Of a stretch of DNA of 49,204 nucleotides, positions 7,456 to 23,617 are shown piece by piece; position 1 is the first letter of the stretch; the number at the start of each line of letters is the position of its first letter. Below the pieces are notes generated by a model, which saw nothing but the letters and a program-made list of their open reading frames with translations, did no database searches and was not told where the DNA came from. The stretch is from Burkholderiales bacterium (GTDB lineage: Bacteria > Pseudomonadota > Gammaproteobacteria > Burkholderiales > Burkholderiaceae_C), in NCBI GenBank assembly GCA_947373745.1, contig CANBZB010000003.1, forward strand, positions 1 through 49,204, written 5' to 3'. Both the position numbers and the translations under genes were made by a program.

Positions 7456-9099
7456 TTAAAGATTCGGCAATACGTAGTCTTTCAATTGCTCGCGTAATTT
7501 TGTTTTGAGCATCTTGCCAGTGGCGCCGATAGGAATGCTATCTACGAACACTACGTCATCAGGGATTTGCCATTTAGCTGTCTTGCCTTCGTAAAAACCA
7601 AGTAGCTCTTCGCGTGAAACGTGTGCATCTGGTTTTTTGACCACCGCGACGATGGGACGCTCATCCCATTTGGGATGCTTTACGCCAATGCAAGCCGCCA
7701 TCAAAACACTGGGATGCGCGACGGCGATGTTTTCGATGTCGATCGAACTGATCCATTCGCCACCTGATTTGATGACGTCTTTGCTCCGGTCGGTGATTTG
7801 CATGTATCCATCTGTGTCGATGGTGGCTACGTCACCGGTTGGAAACCATTCAACGCCATGCGAGTCTTTCACCAAGGGTGAGCCTCCCTCACCTTTGAAA
7901 TATTCAGCAACCACCCATGGGCCTTTGACCAACAGATCACCATAGGCTTTGCCATCATGGGGCAAGTCTTTACCTGCATCGTCCACTATCTTCATATCCA
8001 CACCAAAAATAGCGCGTCCTTGCTTGAGACGAATTTTCATTTGCTCGGGTTCAGACAATTTCAGATGCTTGTTTTTGAGTGTGCACAGTGTGCCAAGTGG
8101 ACTGAGTTCCGTCATACCCCAGGCATGCAGGACTTCGACGCCATAGTCATCCATGAAGGTCTGAATCATGGCGGGCGGACACGCTGATCCTCCGATCACC
8201 GTGCGATTCAGGGACGAGAACTTCAACCCATTGGATTTCATGTGTGTCAAAAGCATTTGCCACACCGTGGGAACACCCGCAGCATAGGTCACGCCCTCAC
8301 CTTCGATGAGTTCGTAAATTGACTTGCCATCCATGCCAGAGCCTGGGAACACCAATTTGGCGCCTGTCAGGGCTGCGCTGTAAGGAATGCCCCATGCATT
8401 GACATGAAACATGGGTACAACGGGCAAAATAGCATCCCGCGCCGAAATGCCCATGACATCGGGGAGCGCCGCAGCATAAGCGTGCAAGATGGTTGACCTA
8501 TGGCTGTAAAGCGCTGCTTTGGGGTTTCCGGTCGTGCCACTGGTGTAGCACATGCTGGAAGCTGAGTTCTCGTCAAAGCTTGGCCACTGGTAATCGGAAG
8601 ATTGCTTTCCAATCCATGCTTCATAACTCACCAAGTTGGGAATTCCAGTGTCGGCAGGCAATTTGTCACCATCGCACATCGCTACCCACTGTTGAATCGT
8701 GTTGCACTTGCTATGAATCGCTTGGATGATAGGTAGGAAAGTCATGTCGAAGCAGAGCACTTGATCTTCTGCGTGATTAGCAATCCATGCAATCTGGTCT
8801 GGATGCAAACGGGGGTTGATGGTGTGCAAGACACGACCACTTCCGCTCACACCAAAATACAACTCTAGGTGGCGATAACCATTCCACGCCAAAGTCGCTA
8901 CGCGGTCACTAAAAGCCAATTTGGCAGCGTCTAAGGTGTTCGCTACTTGTCTAGAACGGCGCGCCACATCAGCCCATGTATAGCGGTGGATATCGCCTTC
9001 GACCCGGCGAGAGACCACTTCACCATCACCGTGATGTCGCTCAGCAAACTCAATCAAATGAGAAATGAGTAATGATTGCTTTTGCATTAAACCGAACAC
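7456..9099 (-). CDS. Acyl-CoA synthetase (AMP-forming), 3-(methylthio)propionyl-CoA ligase/fatty-acyl-CoA ligase-like
   Basis: ATP-dependent ligase of the ANL superfamily that adenylates a carboxylic acid and transfers it to CoA; 547 residues. The P-loop [17 protein letters not shown] lies at about 184-200, followed by [13 protein letters not shown], the hinge region [20 protein letters not shown], and the catalytic C-terminal Lys in GATGKMLK (about residue 529). The opening ([20 protein letters not shown]) resembles DmdB-type and medium-chain ligases. The start is GTG, supported by AGGAG 7 nt upstream. It heads the liv operon, so its substrate is probably what the transporter imports. It is divergent from selO, with a palindrome 27 nt in front of the start. 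DMSP metabolism is one possibility only; no other dmd gene is present. Confidence 0.9.
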   Translation of the reverse strand: MFGLMQKQSLLISHLIEFAERHHGDGEVVSRRVEGDIHRYTWADVARRSRQVANTLDAAKLAFSDRVATLAWNGYRHLELYFGVSGSGRVLHTINPRLHPDQIAWIANHAEDQVLCFDMTFLPIIQAIHSKCNTIQQWVAMCDGDKLPADTGIPNLVSYEAWIGKQSSDYQWPSFDENSASSMCYTSGTTGNPKAALYSHRSTILHAYAAALPDVMGISARDAILPVVPMFHVNAWGIPYSAALTGAKLVFPGSGMDGKSIYELIEGEGVTYAAGVPTVWQMLLTHMKSNGLKFSSLNRTVIGGSACPPAMIQTFMDDYGVEVLHAWGMTELSPLGTLCTLKNKHLKLSEPEQMKIRLKQGRAIFGVDMKIVDDAGKDLPHDGKAYGDLLVKGPWVVAEYFKGEGGSPLVKDSHGVEWFPTGDVATIDTDGYMQITDRSKDVIKSGGEWISSIDIENIAVAHPSVLMAACIGVKHPKWDERPIVAVVKKPDAHVSREELLGFYEGKTAKWQIPDDVVFVDSIPIGATGKMLKTKLREQLKDYVLPNL

Positions 9100-9125
9100 G
9101 CGATACTCCTATGGGACAATTTTTG

Positions 9126-9137
9126 GCACGACCGTGC
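9126..9137. promoter_or_regulatory. Palindromic candidate operator upstream of the acyl-CoA synthetase
   Basis: GCACG and CGTGC half-sites with a 2-bp centre AC lie within the 129-bp divergent region before the acyl-CoA synthetase (start 9099) and selO (start 9229). The flanks are T-rich on the plus strand on both sides. The inner core ACGACCGT is identical to that of the element at 2240-2251 read on the other strand. Because no gene ends here, it cannot be a terminator, which favours an operator. The rest of the divergent region shows no convincing -35/-10 pair by eye. Confidence 0.5.
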
Positions 9138-9228
9138 TTTTTTGATGGGCCATTGTGCCAAGACTTATCAAGTTTTTAACCAGTTTGAACAAAAAAGACC
9201 TCATGGATTTCCCGACACAAGATAGACA

Positions 9229-10716
9229 ATGCCAGCCATGACAAATATCACGCTTGATTGGCAGCCTAAATTTGGCAATTTAGGCGAGACTTTTGCCACC
9301 GTTTGTCCTCCTACCCCATTGCCTGACCCCATTTGGGTCGCACAAAACGAAGCCCTTCGTGATGAATTGGGGCTCCACAAGCAACTCTTTACAGACGAAT
9401 CTTTCCTGCTTGCTATGGCAGGCAGTACCCTGCTAGATGGAAGCAAACCCAAGGCAAGTGTCTACAGCGGGCATCAGTTTGGTGTGTGGGCGGGTCAGTT
9501 GGGTGACGGTCGGGCTATCAGTCTCGGAGAAATTCACACACGCTTGGGTATTCAAGACATACAACTGAAAGGCGCAGGCCCCACCCCTTACTCGCGCAGA
9601 GGTGATGGGCGTGCGGTATTGCGTTCCAGCATTCGCGAATTTTTATGTAGCGAAGCCATGTTTGGCTTAGGCATCCCCACAACCCGTGCACTGTGCGTCA
9701 CGGGATCTCCAGCCAAGGTCTATCGTGAAGAGCTTGAGTCTGCCGCAGTGGTTGCACGTGTCAGTCCAAGCTTTGTTCGATTTGGCCACTTTGAACACTT
9801 TGCCTCGATTGGCAATATCGATGCGGTTCGTTTGCTTGTGCATCATGTTGTGAATGAACACATGCCATCTTTGGCAGATCAAACCCTTGACGACAAGCAA
9901 CTTGCATTAGCCCTTCTTAATGAAACCACCCACCGAACTGCATCCCTGATGGCGCATTGGCAGGCTGTTGGTTTTTGTCATGGCGTAATGAATACTGACA
10001 ATATGAGTATTCTGGGATTAACCCTTGATTACGGACCATTTCAGTTTTTAGACGGCTTTAACGCTAACCATATTTGTAACCATTCAGATGGTCAAGGGCG
10101 TTATGCATACGCCAAGCAACCCCAAATCGCATACTGGAACTTGTTTTGTTTGGCGCAAGCTCTCATGCCCATCATTCAAGAGCAAGAGCTAGCTCTACAA
10201 GTATTAGAGACGTATAAGTCTTTGTATCCCAATACCTACGATATGCGCATGCGCACCAAACTGGGTCTCACTGATACACAGGCTAACGACCGCGCATTGG
10301 TTCAAGACCTCTTTTCTTTAATGGACAAAGACCGTGTGGACTATCCCTTGTTTTGGCGACGTCTAAGCCATGCTGTATGCGAATCGTCAAAGAATGCCCA
10401 TGCGTTTGATCCAGTCCGCGACTTATTCATTCACCGCGATGACATGGATGCATGGTTAAAACGCTACGCGTTGCGTCTTGAAACCTGCGACAAAAACCGT
10501 GCCGGGGCAGACATGCTGCGAGTGAATCCAAAATTCGTGTTGCGAAACCATTTGGGCGAATTGGCCATTCGGCAGGCTAAAACTGGTGACTACAGCATGG
10601 TGCAGTCTTTGTTACAAGTTCTTCAAACCCCCTTTGACGAACATCCTATGCACGAAGCTTGGGCTGGACTTGCGCCAGAATGGGCGTCTGGCATTGAAAT
10701 TAGTTGCTCATCATGA
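9229..10716 (+). CDS. selO: Protein adenylyltransferase SelO (YdiU family pseudokinase)
   Basis: SelO is a pseudokinase that transfers AMP from ATP to protein Ser/Thr/Tyr residues and is linked to the oxidative stress response. The 495-residue protein has the family hallmarks: the nucleotide-binding Lys in [17 protein letters not shown] (Lys114), the NTDN segment (Asp257) and DYGPF (Asp267), which supply metal and catalytic residues. It ends SCSS, where animal SelO has selenocysteine in the same C-terminal motif; here it is Cys. The start could be the ATG at 9229 or 9238, three codons later; neither has a strong ribosome binding site. The stop overlaps the msrB start (ATGA), coupling two redox-related genes. 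Confidence 0.94.
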   Translation: MPAMTNITLDWQPKFGNLGETFATVCPPTPLPDPIWVAQNEALRDELGLHKQLFTDESFLLAMAGSTLLDGSKPKASVYSGHQFGVWAGQLGDGRAISLGEIHTRLGIQDIQLKGAGPTPYSRRGDGRAVLRSSIREFLCSEAMFGLGIPTTRALCVTGSPAKVYREELESAAVVARVSPSFVRFGHFEHFASIGNIDAVRLLVHHVVNEHMPSLADQTLDDKQLALALLNETTHRTASLMAHWQAVGFCHGVMNTDNMSILGLTLDYGPFQFLDGFNANHICNHSDGQGRYAYAKQPQIAYWNLFCLAQALMPIIQEQELALQVLETYKSLYPNTYDMRMRTKLGLTDTQANDRALVQDLFSLMDKDRVDYPLFWRRLSHAVCESSKNAHAFDPVRDLFIHRDDMDAWLKRYALRLETCDKNRAGADMLRVNPKFVLRNHLGELAIRQAKTGDYSMVQSLLQVLQTPFDEHPMHEAWAGLAPEWASGIEISCSS

Positions 10717-11120
10717 AAATTCAAAAATCAGATATCGAATGGAAAGCTGTTTTAGCGGCGAAAAATGCAGAGCCTGTGGCATTTGACGTTACGCGAAAAG
10801 CGGCTACCGAACGGCCTTTCACCGGCAAATACGAAGACCACTGGAAAATTGGCACCTACCACTGCATCTGTTGCGACGCCTTATTATTTGAGGCCAACAC
10901 CAAATTCGACGCAGGTTGTGGCTGGCCAAGTTTTAGCGAAGCTGCCAAACCATCCGCCATCACTGAAAACCGAGATACTTCCCACGGAATGGTGCGTGTG
11001 GAGACAGTATGCAGCCAATGCGGCGCCCATCTTGGGCACGTGTTTCCTGATGGCCCTACCCCCACTGGACTACGCTATTGCATGAACTCCGCTTCGCTTG
11101 ATTTCAAACCAGACCAATAA
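10713..11120 (+). CDS. msrB: Peptide methionine (R)-S-oxide reductase MsrB
   Basis: Reduces the R epimer of methionine sulfoxide in proteins and so repairs oxidative damage in the cytoplasm. The 135-residue protein has two zinc CxxC pairs (Cys51/54 in CICC and Cys100/103 in CSQC) and the catalytic Cys123 in RYCMNSASL, with the substrate-pocket segments GCGWPSF and [10 protein letters not shown]. The start is the ATG at 10713, whose last two bases begin the selO stop, rather than the upstream ORF-track start inside selO. The next gene, yciB, begins 7 nt after its stop. Confidence 0.95.
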   Translation: MKIQKSDIEWKAVLAAKNAEPVAFDVTRKAATERPFTGKYEDHWKIGTYHCICCDALLFEANTKFDAGCGWPSFSEAAKPSAITENRDTSHGMVRVETVCSQCGAHLGHVFPDGPTPTGLRYCMNSASLDFKPDQ

Positions 11121-11127
11121 AAAGACT

Positions 11128-11670
11128 ATGAAATTATTTTTAGATTTCTTTCCCATTGTCTTGTTCTTTATTGTGTTCAAGACCTATGGCATTTTCGCCG
11201 CCACTGCGATTGCTATCGCAGCAACTGTGTTGCAAATTGCTTGGATGCGCTATAAAAATGGTCGTGTTGACACCATGCAGTGGATAAGTTTGGGGGTGAT
11301 CGTGGTTTTTGGTGGCGCAACTCTGATTACGCAAGACGAAACCTTCATCAAGTGGAAGCCTTCGGTACTTTATTGGCTGATGTGTTCCACGCTATGGGTT
11401 GGACATGTCATTTTTAAACGGAATTTCATTCAATCCTTGATGGCTGCGCAATTAGAACTTCCACAAGAAGTTTGGGCTCGTTTGCTTCATGCTTGGGCAG
11501 CATTTTTTATGTTGATGGGATTTATCAACCTCTGGGTAGCCTATAACTTTGACACAGACACATGGGTGAGTTACAAATTGTTTGGTGGTTTGGGCCTGAT
11601 GTTGGTATTTGTAGTACTTCAAGGGGTGTTTCTGAGTCGCTACATGAAAGAGCCTGAGGAAACCCCATGA
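11128..11670 (+). CDS. yciB: Inner membrane septation protein YciB (IspZ)
   Basis: A 180-residue integral membrane protein with about five hydrophobic helices, matching the YciB/intracellular septation protein A family (E. coli 179 residues). Family signs are the N-terminal MKLFLDFFPIVLFF, the segment GRVDTMQWISLGVIVVFGG, and KWKPSVLYWLMC. YciB is implicated in cell envelope synthesis and septation. The ATG at 11128 is chosen over the ORF-track start 30 bases upstream because it gives the family N-terminus and does not overlap msrB. The stop overlaps bolA by 4 nt (ATGA). Confidence 0.92.
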   Translation: MKLFLDFFPIVLFFIVFKTYGIFAATAIAIAATVLQIAWMRYKNGRVDTMQWISLGVIVVFGGATLITQDETFIKWKPSVLYWLMCSTLWVGHVIFKRNFIQSLMAAQLELPQEVWARLLHAWAAFFMLMGFINLWVAYNFDTDTWVSYKLFGGLGLMLVFVVLQGVFLSRYMKEPEETP

Positions 11671-11939
11671 ATATCACCGCACAAAGCCTGCGTGAGCGCT
11701 TGTCCACACAACTCCAGCCAACTTTGCTAGAGGTTATCGATGAAAGCGCACAGCATGCTGGTCACGCAGGCAGCGATGGCACGGGTGAAGGTACCCACTT
11801 TCGTGTGCGTATAGCAAGCGCCCAATTTGAAGGCCGTTCAAGGGTAGCCAAACATCGCCTTGTGTATGATGCATTGCAAGAATTCATTGACCAAGGCTTG
11901 CATGCATTGGCCATTGAAATCGCAGACAACCCTTCTTGA
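11667..11939 (+). CDS. bolA: BolA family protein
   Basis: A 90-residue protein of the BolA family, which partners monothiol glutaredoxins in iron-sulfur cluster handling and affects morphology and stress responses. The core is recognisable: the DES..H.GH N-terminal motif (DESAQHAGHAG), the FRVRI strand, and the conserved RxxKHRLVYDAL helix, whose His is the likely cluster ligand. It is translationally coupled to yciB (4-nt overlap) and followed 8 nt later by a secreted parvulin. The longer DES loop favours BolA over the shorter IbaG type, but this is not certain. Confidence 0.9.
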   Translation: MNITAQSLRERLSTQLQPTLLEVIDESAQHAGHAGSDGTGEGTHFRVRIASAQFEGRSRVAKHRLVYDALQEFIDQGLHALAIEIADNPS

Positions 11940-11947
11940 GACATTCC

Positions 11948-12733
11948 ATGAAAAAACACCTTCTACACGCAGTAGCCTTTGCGGCTGTTGTATTGACTTT
12001 GAGTTTGGGCGCACAAGCTCAGAACTTGGCCATCGTGAATGGCAAAGCTGTTCCCAAAACCCGTATGGACGCCCTAGCCCAACAAGTTGCGCGCTCTGGT
12101 CGACCAATGACCCCCGATGTGGAAGCGCAAATTAAAGAAGAAGTCATTGCCCGTGAAATCTTCATGCAAGAAGCCCAGAAACGCGGCTTAGATGCCACCG
12201 ACGATTTCAAAGCACAGCTTGAACTAGCTCGCCAAACTATTTTGATTCGTGAGTTGTTCAGTAAATTCCAAGAAACCAATGCTGTCACTGATGCCGATGC
12301 CAAAGCTGAGTACGACAAATTTGTCGCTGCCAACGGTGGCAAAGAGTACCGCGCACGTCATATCTTGGTCGAGACAGAAGACCAAGCAAAAGCCATTTAC
12401 GCCAGTTTGAAAAAAGGCGCGAAATTCGACGACTTAGCTAAGAAGCAATCTAAAGATCCTGGCTCCGGTGCCAAAGGCGGTGATTTAGATTGGGCAGCAC
12501 CAGGCAACTTCGTGAAAGAATTCTCGGAGGCGATGGTGGCTTTGAAAAAGGGCGAGACCAGCGCTTCTGCAGTCAAAAGCCAATTTGGTTTTCACATCAT
12601 CCGGCTTGACGATATTCGTGAGGCCCAATTGCCAAAGTTGGAAGATGTAAAGCCACAAATCTTGCAGCAGCTACAACAGCAACGCATGGCTACCTTCCAG
12701 CAAGAAATGCGCGCTAAGGCAAAAGTCGAATAA
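11948..12733 (+). CDS. Periplasmic parvulin-type peptidyl-prolyl isomerase (PpiC/PrsA-like)
   Basis: A secreted folding catalyst for envelope proteins, 261 residues. A Sec signal peptide (MKKHLLHAVAFAAVVLTLSLGAQA) is followed by a SurA/PrsA-like helical N-domain (TRMDALAQQVARSG...) and one parvulin domain from about residue 130: RARHILVETEDQA, KDPGSGAKGGDLDW and KSQFGFHIIRLDD are characteristic. The ATG at 11948 is used because the ORF-track start is a TTG 12 bases upstream with no ribosome binding site advantage. It is the last gene of the selO operon, and a 12-bp hairpin follows. Confidence 0.9.
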   Translation: MKKHLLHAVAFAAVVLTLSLGAQAQNLAIVNGKAVPKTRMDALAQQVARSGRPMTPDVEAQIKEEVIAREIFMQEAQKRGLDATDDFKAQLELARQTILIRELFSKFQETNAVTDADAKAEYDKFVAANGGKEYRARHILVETEDQAKAIYASLKKGAKFDDLAKKQSKDPGSGAKGGDLDWAAPGNFVKEFSEAMVALKKGETSASAVKSQFGFHIIRLDDIREAQLPKLEDVKPQILQQLQQQRMATFQQEMRAKAKVE

Positions 12734-12744
12734 TTCTTTACACC

Positions 12745-12775
12745 AATGGATAGGCTTGCGTTCAGCCTATCCATT
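12745..12775. terminator. Stem-loop between convergent parvulin and purL genes
   Basis: A 12-bp perfect stem (AATGGATAGGCT / AGCCTATCCATT) with a 7-nt loop begins 11 nt after the parvulin gene and spans the last bases and stop codon of purL on the other strand. It is placed to terminate both transcripts, but neither side has a long T-run, so it may be an imperfect or Rho-assisted terminator. Confidence 0.55.
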
Positions 12776-15700
12776 TACGCGCATTGCGCCACACTTGCAT
12801 CCAAGGACTCAAGGCATTTAAGCCGCCAGTGGCCTCTAAGTCGGTCCAACTCAGCTGCACATTTCTAAAGACGCGTTCTGGGTGCGGCATCATGGCTGTG
12901 AAACGGCCGTCAGCTGTTGTGACTGCCGTTAAACCGCCTGCACTTCCATTGGGATTGAATGGATAACGCTCCGTTGGTTGCCCTCGGTTATCCACAAATC
13001 GCATCGCAGACACGACATTTTTTGCATTACCGCGACGGCTGAAATTGGCAAATCCTTCACCATGTGCAACGGCAATGGGCATACGTAGCCCTGCCATTCC
13101 GGCGAAGAACAAACTCGGTGAATCTAAGACTTCCACCATCGACAAACGTGCTTCAAAGCGCTCACTTTGGTTGGTCGTGAAACGTGGCCAATCTTGTGTG
13201 CCGGGGATGATGTCAGCCAATTCAGCAAACATTTGGCAACCATTGCAGACACCTAGACCAAATGTATCGGTGCGATCAAAGAAAGCTTTGAATTGATCTG
13301 ATAACAAGGGGTTAAAGGTAATGGAGCGCGCCCAGCCAATACCAGCACCTAATGTGTCGCCATAACTAAATCCACCACATGCAACGACACCTTTGAAATC
13401 TTTTAAATTGGCGCGACCCGTTTGTAAATCCGTCATGTGCACGTCATAGGCATCAAAACCTGCGTGGTTGAAAGCGTAGGCCATTTCCACATGTGAATTG
13501 ACGCCCTGCTCGCGCAAAATGGCCATCTTGGGTCTTGCTGTAGAAATAGATGGTGCTGCAAGTTGACCTTGCTGCGCATCCAAAGCCAGTGTTTTTTGGA
13601 GTGATACTGGAATGTGAACGTGCATTCCAAGTGGGTTGTACTCTCCCAAGTTCGCATGCTCCGAATCCGCGCAGATGGGGTTGTCACGCTGTTGGCAGAT
13701 TTTCCAACTCACGTTATCCCATACGGAATGGAGATCTGCCAGTTTGGCAGCAAAGACTTCTTTGGCATCACGCCAAATACTGATCTCACCTTTGCCTTTA
13801 TCAATGCTGGATGTATGGGGACGGGTTTTACCAATGAAGTGACTGTGTTTAGATAGACCATGATCGCGCAATATTTGCATTACTGCATTGCGGTCGTCTG
13901 TTTTAACTTGGAGGACAACGCCTAGTTCTTCATTGAACAGGGCTTCAAGGGTTAATGCCTCGCGACGGGCACTGACTTGCGTTGTCCAGTTCTTGCTGTC
14001 TCCATAATCAGCGCGGCTGTCTTGGATGCCATCGCTCTCAGTGATCAGCATATCCACATTGAGTGCTACCCCGACTTGGCCTGCAAAAGCCATTTCACAG
14101 ACGGTGGCTAACAAACCGCCATCGCTGCGGTCGTGGTAAGCCAAGATTTTTTTCTCTGACCTGAGCTGGTTGATAGCGTTGACCAGTTGCACCAAATCTT
14201 GCGGGTTGTCTAAGTCTGGAACAACATCTCCAAACTGGTTTAACACCTGCCCCAAAACGCTTCCACCCATACGGCGCGCACCAAGGCCCAATTGCACCAA
14301 GACCAAAGTAGTTTCCACTTGGGCATGGAGTTGTGGCGTGAGTGTTTGGCGAACATCAGAGAGAGACGCGAATGCGCTAACGATCAAACTCACAGGCGAT
14401 GTCACCTTATGGTGCTTATCGCCCTGTCGCCATTGGGTGCGCATAGACAAACTGTCTTTGCCAACGGGAATGGAGATGCCAAGTGCTGGACACAAATCGA
14501 TTCCTACGGCCTTTACGGTGTCATACAAAGCAGCGTCTTCGCCTTCTTCGCCACATGCGGCCATCCAGTTGGCGCTCAGCTTGACACGATTTAATTCAAT
14601 AGGTGCTGCGAGCAAGTTTGTAATGGCTTCGGCAATCGCCATTCGGCCTGATGCGGGTGCATTAAGGGCTGCCAACGGAGTTCGTTCGCCCATGCTCATA
14701 GCTTCCCCCGCAAAACCTTGAAAGTCCGCCAAAGTAACAGCGCAATCTGCCACGGGTACTTGCCAAGGCCCCACCATTTGGTCGCGATGCGTGAGTCCAC
14801 CCACGGTGCGATCTCCAATCGTGACTAAGAAACGTTTGCTCGCCACTGTAGGGTGACTCAAGACTTTCACGACCATGCTTTGAAGGTCAATACCGGTGAG
14901 GTCGATGGGTTTATTGGATCGATGCACACGTTGGACATCCCGATGCATTTTGGGAGGTTTGCCTAGCAAGACATCCATGGGCATATCTACTGGTTGCAGA
15001 AAAGTGTCAGCATCTGCTAATACCAGTTGACGCTCTTGGGTCGCTACACCCACCACAGAAAACGGACAGCGTTCACGCGCACAAAAGGCTTGAAACAGCG
15101 GCAACGATTCGGGCGCAATGGCCATGACATACCGCTCTTGGCTCTCATTCGACCAAATTTCCTTGGGTGACAAACCTGATGCCTCTAGCGGCACTGCACG
15201 TAAATCAAAACGTGCGCCGCGACCTGCATCGTTGGTGAGTTCAGGAAATGCGTTTGACAACCCGCCTGCCCCAACGTCGTGGATTGCCAATATGGGATTG
15301 GATACGCCTAGAGCCCAACAATGGTTGATCACCTCTTGCGCACGACGTTCGATTTCTGGGTTACCGCGTTGTACGGAGTCAAAGTCTAAATCTGCGGCAT
15401 TGGTGCCACTTGCCATGGAGCTTGCTGCGCCACCACCCATGCCAATCAACATTCCAGGACCACCGAGTTGAATTAACAAAGTGCCAGCCGGGAATTCAAT
15501 TTTTTTGGTTTGCTCGCTATCAATCACCCCCAAACCACCCGCGATCATGATGGGTTTGTGATAACCACGCAAAACACCATCGACTTCTTGCTGAAATTCA
15601 CGGAAGTAACCCAACAAATTGGGCCGTCCAAATTCGTTATTGAAAGCAGCGCCGCCTAAGGGGCCTTCGGTCATGATTTGCAGGGGGCTGGCCATATGCG

Positions 15701-16790
15701 CAGGCTTTCCCAAGGGTGCTACCCCATCGGACTCCCACAACTTAGAAACAGTAAAACCCGTCAAACCTGCCTTTGGCTTGGAGCCACGACCTGTGGCTCC
15801 TTCGTCACGAATCTCACCACCATTTCCCGTAGATGCGCCCGGAAATGGCGAGATAGCGGTTGGATGGTTATGCGTTTCCACCTTCATTAAGACATGGTGG
15901 GTGGCATGGACCGATGCATACAACGGAAGATTTTTGCCATCATTGGATGCAACAAATCGCTCAACTGCATGGCCTTGCATGATGGAGGCATTGTCTGAAT
16001 AGGCAACGACTGTATATTGCGGACTGGTTTTTTCGGTGTGACGGATCATGCCGAACAAACTATGCAGCTGCGCTTGACCGTCAATGGTGAATTCAGCGTT
16101 AAAAATCTTGTGCCGGCAATGCTCGCTATTGGCTTGCGCAAACATCATGAGCTCGACATCGGTAGGGTTGCGCTTGAGATGGCTAAAAGATTTGACCAAG
16201 TAACTGATTTCGTCTTCTGCCAACGCCAGCCCCCAGCGCTTATTCGCCTCTTGCAGCGCGGCTTCACCGCCCGACAAAATATCGACTTGCTCCATGGGCG
16301 CAGCTTGAAGCTCTGTAAACAAACCCAGCGCATCTTCGCGCTTGGCCATGACAGATTCGGTCATTCTGTCGTGTAGGACGTCGGCTATCGCAGCTAATTG
16401 CTCCGGCGTAAGGCTGGCTTTACTCAGCAAACCGTCTTTTAGAACCACATGGAACTCCGAGATACGTTCAATGCGTTTGATGTGGAGTCCGCAGTTGTGG
16501 GCAATATCTGTAGCCTTAGAAGCCCAAGGAGACACTGTACCCATCCTAGGCGTGACTACGATCAATTTGCCGGCGGGCCGATCCAAAGCAGCTTCACCGT
16601 AAGTGAGCAGAGCGGCAAGGGTTTTTTGTGCAGCGGTATCTAATACGTCGGGCGAAGCGGCGAGATGCACATAACGCGCATGCAAGTCTTGAATCTGGGG
16701 GGATATCGCCTGCAAAAGAGGCAATATTTGCTGTATGCGGAATGGACTGAGGGCGTTACTGCCTTCAAAAATGCTAATGTGCAATGACAC
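12762..16790 (-). CDS. purL: Phosphoribosylformylglycinamidine synthase PurL (large form)
   Basis: Catalyses the fourth step of purine synthesis, converting FGAR plus glutamine and ATP to FGAM. The 1342-residue single-chain form combines an N-terminal PurS-like domain, two AIRS-like ATPase halves (for example [20 protein letters not shown] and [12 protein letters not shown]) and a C-terminal class I glutaminase with nucleophile Cys in [13 protein letters not shown]. The ORF track starts at 16832. The GTG at 16790 is preferred: it has AAGGG 7 nt upstream and gives [10 protein letters not shown], the usual betaproteobacterial N-terminus. It is divergent from map, and the two 5' ends are only 40 bp apart. 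Confidence 0.95.
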   Translation of the reverse strand: MSLHISIFEGSNALSPFRIQQILPLLQAISPQIQDLHARYVHLAASPDVLDTAAQKTLAALLTYGEAALDRPAGKLIVVTPRMGTVSPWASKATDIAHNCGLHIKRIERISEFHVVLKDGLLSKASLTPEQLAAIADVLHDRMTESVMAKREDALGLFTELQAAPMEQVDILSGGEAALQEANKRWGLALAEDEISYLVKSFSHLKRNPTDVELMMFAQANSEHCRHKIFNAEFTIDGQAQLHSLFGMIRHTEKTSPQYTVVAYSDNASIMQGHAVERFVASNDGKNLPLYASVHATHHVLMKVETHNHPTAISPFPGASTGNGGEIRDEGATGRGSKPKAGLTGFTVSKLWESDGVAPLGKPAHMASPLQIMTEGPLGGAAFNNEFGRPNLLGYFREFQQEVDGVLRGYHKPIMIAGGLGVIDSEQTKKIEFPAGTLLIQLGGPGMLIGMGGGAASSMASGTNAADLDFDSVQRGNPEIERRAQEVINHCWALGVSNPILAIHDVGAGGLSNAFPELTNDAGRGARFDLRAVPLEASGLSPKEIWSNESQERYVMAIAPESLPLFQAFCARERCPFSVVGVATQERQLVLADADTFLQPVDMPMDVLLGKPPKMHRDVQRVHRSNKPIDLTGIDLQSMVVKVLSHPTVASKRFLVTIGDRTVGGLTHRDQMVGPWQVPVADCAVTLADFQGFAGEAMSMGERTPLAALNAPASGRMAIAEAITNLLAAPIELNRVKLSANWMAACGEEGEDAALYDTVKAVGIDLCPALGISIPVGKDSLSMRTQWRQGDKHHKVTSPVSLIVSAFASLSDVRQTLTPQLHAQVETTLVLVQLGLGARRMGGSVLGQVLNQFGDVVPDLDNPQDLVQLVNAINQLRSEKKILAYHDRSDGGLLATVCEMAFAGQVGVALNVDMLITESDGIQDSRADYGDSKNWTTQVSARREALTLEALFNEELGVVLQVKTDDRNAVMQILRDHGLSKHSHFIGKTRPHTSSIDKGKGEISIWRDAKEVFAAKLADLHSVWDNVSWKICQQRDNPICADSEHANLGEYNPLGMHVHIPVSLQKTLALDAQQGQLAAPSISTARPKMAILREQGVNSHVEMAYAFNHAGFDAYDVHMTDLQTGRANLKDFKGVVACGGFSYGDTLGAGIGWARSITFNPLLSDQFKAFFDRTDTFGLGVCNGCQMFAELADIIPGTQDWPRFTTNQSERFEARLSMVEVLDSPSLFFAGMAGLRMPIAVAHGEGFANFSRRGNAKNVVSAMRFVDNRGQPTERYPFNPNGSAGGLTAVTTADGRFTAMMPHPERVFRNVQLSWTDLEATGGLNALSPWMQVWRNARKWIG

Positions 16791-16818
16791 AGAAACCCTT
16801 GGGGAGATGTCTAAATGG

Positions 16819-16824
16819 GATAAT
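16819..16824 (+). promoter_or_regulatory. Candidate -10 element for a leaderless map transcript
   Basis: GATAAT matches the sigma70 -10 hexamer at five of six positions and ends 6 nt before the map ATG. That would put the transcription start at or next to the initiation codon. No Shine-Dalgarno sequence is visible before map, and no good -35 is evident. Confidence 0.3.
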
Positions 16825-16830
16825 TGTGGC

Positions 16831-17643
16831 ATGACGATTACCTATAAAGACGCTTCAGGCATACAAGGCATGCGTGTAGCTGGAAAACTAGCCTCAGAAG
16901 TTCTGGATTACCTTACCTCCCATGTCGTTGCGGGTGTGACAACCAATCAACTTGACAAACTGGCCTTCGATTACATCACCCAAGTTCAACAGGCTATTCC
17001 TGCCCCGCTGAACTACAACCCCAGTGGCCACAACCCCTACCCCAAGTCCATCTGCACGTCGATCAATCACCAAGTCTGCCACGGCATACCCAATGACAAG
17101 GCACTTAAAAAAGGCGATATCGTCAATATTGATATCACCGTGATCAAAGACGGTTGGCACGGAGACACCAGCCGCATGTTTTTAGTGGGGGAGTCGTCTA
17201 TTGCAGCCAAACGTCTTTGCAAACTCACCTATGACGCCATGTGGCATGGCATTGTCAAGGTCAAGCCGGGTGCACGCTTAGGCGATATTGGCTTTGCCAT
17301 TCAAAGGTTTGCAGAAGGACATGGCTTTTCTGTGGTGCGTGAATTTTGCGGACATGGCATTGGCCAAGTTTTCCATGAAGAGCCACAAGTTTTGCACTAT
17401 GGCAAACCTGGAGCTGGTGAAGAACTCAAAGCAGGAATGACCTTCACTATTGAACCCATGATCAATGCTGGCAAAAAAGACATCAAAGAGCTGGGAGATG
17501 GCTGGACTATTGTTACCCGAGACCATTCGCTGTCTGCGCAATGGGAGCACACTGTTTTGGTCACCGATACAGGCTATGAGGTCTTGACACTCTCGGAGGG
17601 CAGTCCAGCTTTACCCGAGTTCGTTACAACTACACGCTGCTAA
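16831..17643 (+). CDS. map: Methionine aminopeptidase type I
   Basis: Removes the initiator methionine from nascent proteins. The 270-residue enzyme has all expected metal ligands: Asp residues in [19 protein letters not shown], His in FCGHGIG, Glu in TIEPM and Glu in [16 protein letters not shown] near residue 77 carries the conserved substrate-pocket His. The start is the ATG at 16831; the longer ORF-track frame runs into the purL promoter and has no family homology. No ribosome binding site is visible, while a GATAAT sits directly upstream, which may mean leaderless expression. glnD begins 5 nt after the stop. Confidence 0.95.
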   Translation: MTITYKDASGIQGMRVAGKLASEVLDYLTSHVVAGVTTNQLDKLAFDYITQVQQAIPAPLNYNPSGHNPYPKSICTSINHQVCHGIPNDKALKKGDIVNIDITVIKDGWHGDTSRMFLVGESSIAAKRLCKLTYDAMWHGIVKVKPGARLGDIGFAIQRFAEGHGFSVVREFCGHGIGQVFHEEPQVLHYGKPGAGEELKAGMTFTIEPMINAGKKDIKELGDGWTIVTRDHSLSAQWEHTVLVTDTGYEVLTLSEGSPALPEFVTTTRC

Positions 17644-17648
17644 ATTCC

Positions 17649-23604
<5,956 letters not shown>

Positions 23605-23617
23605 GGCTGAAATTCAA

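Noticed and set aside
15118-15471. Plus-strand ORFs across purL (also 14170-14721, 15619-16002, 16017-16376)
   Set aside because: All are shadows opposite the continuous 1342-residue PurL frame, which has conserved motifs throughout.
16735-16830. N-terminal extension of Map in the ORF track
   Set aside because: The 32 extra residues overlap the purL 5' end and have no family homology; the ATG at 16831 gives a normal Map N-terminus.
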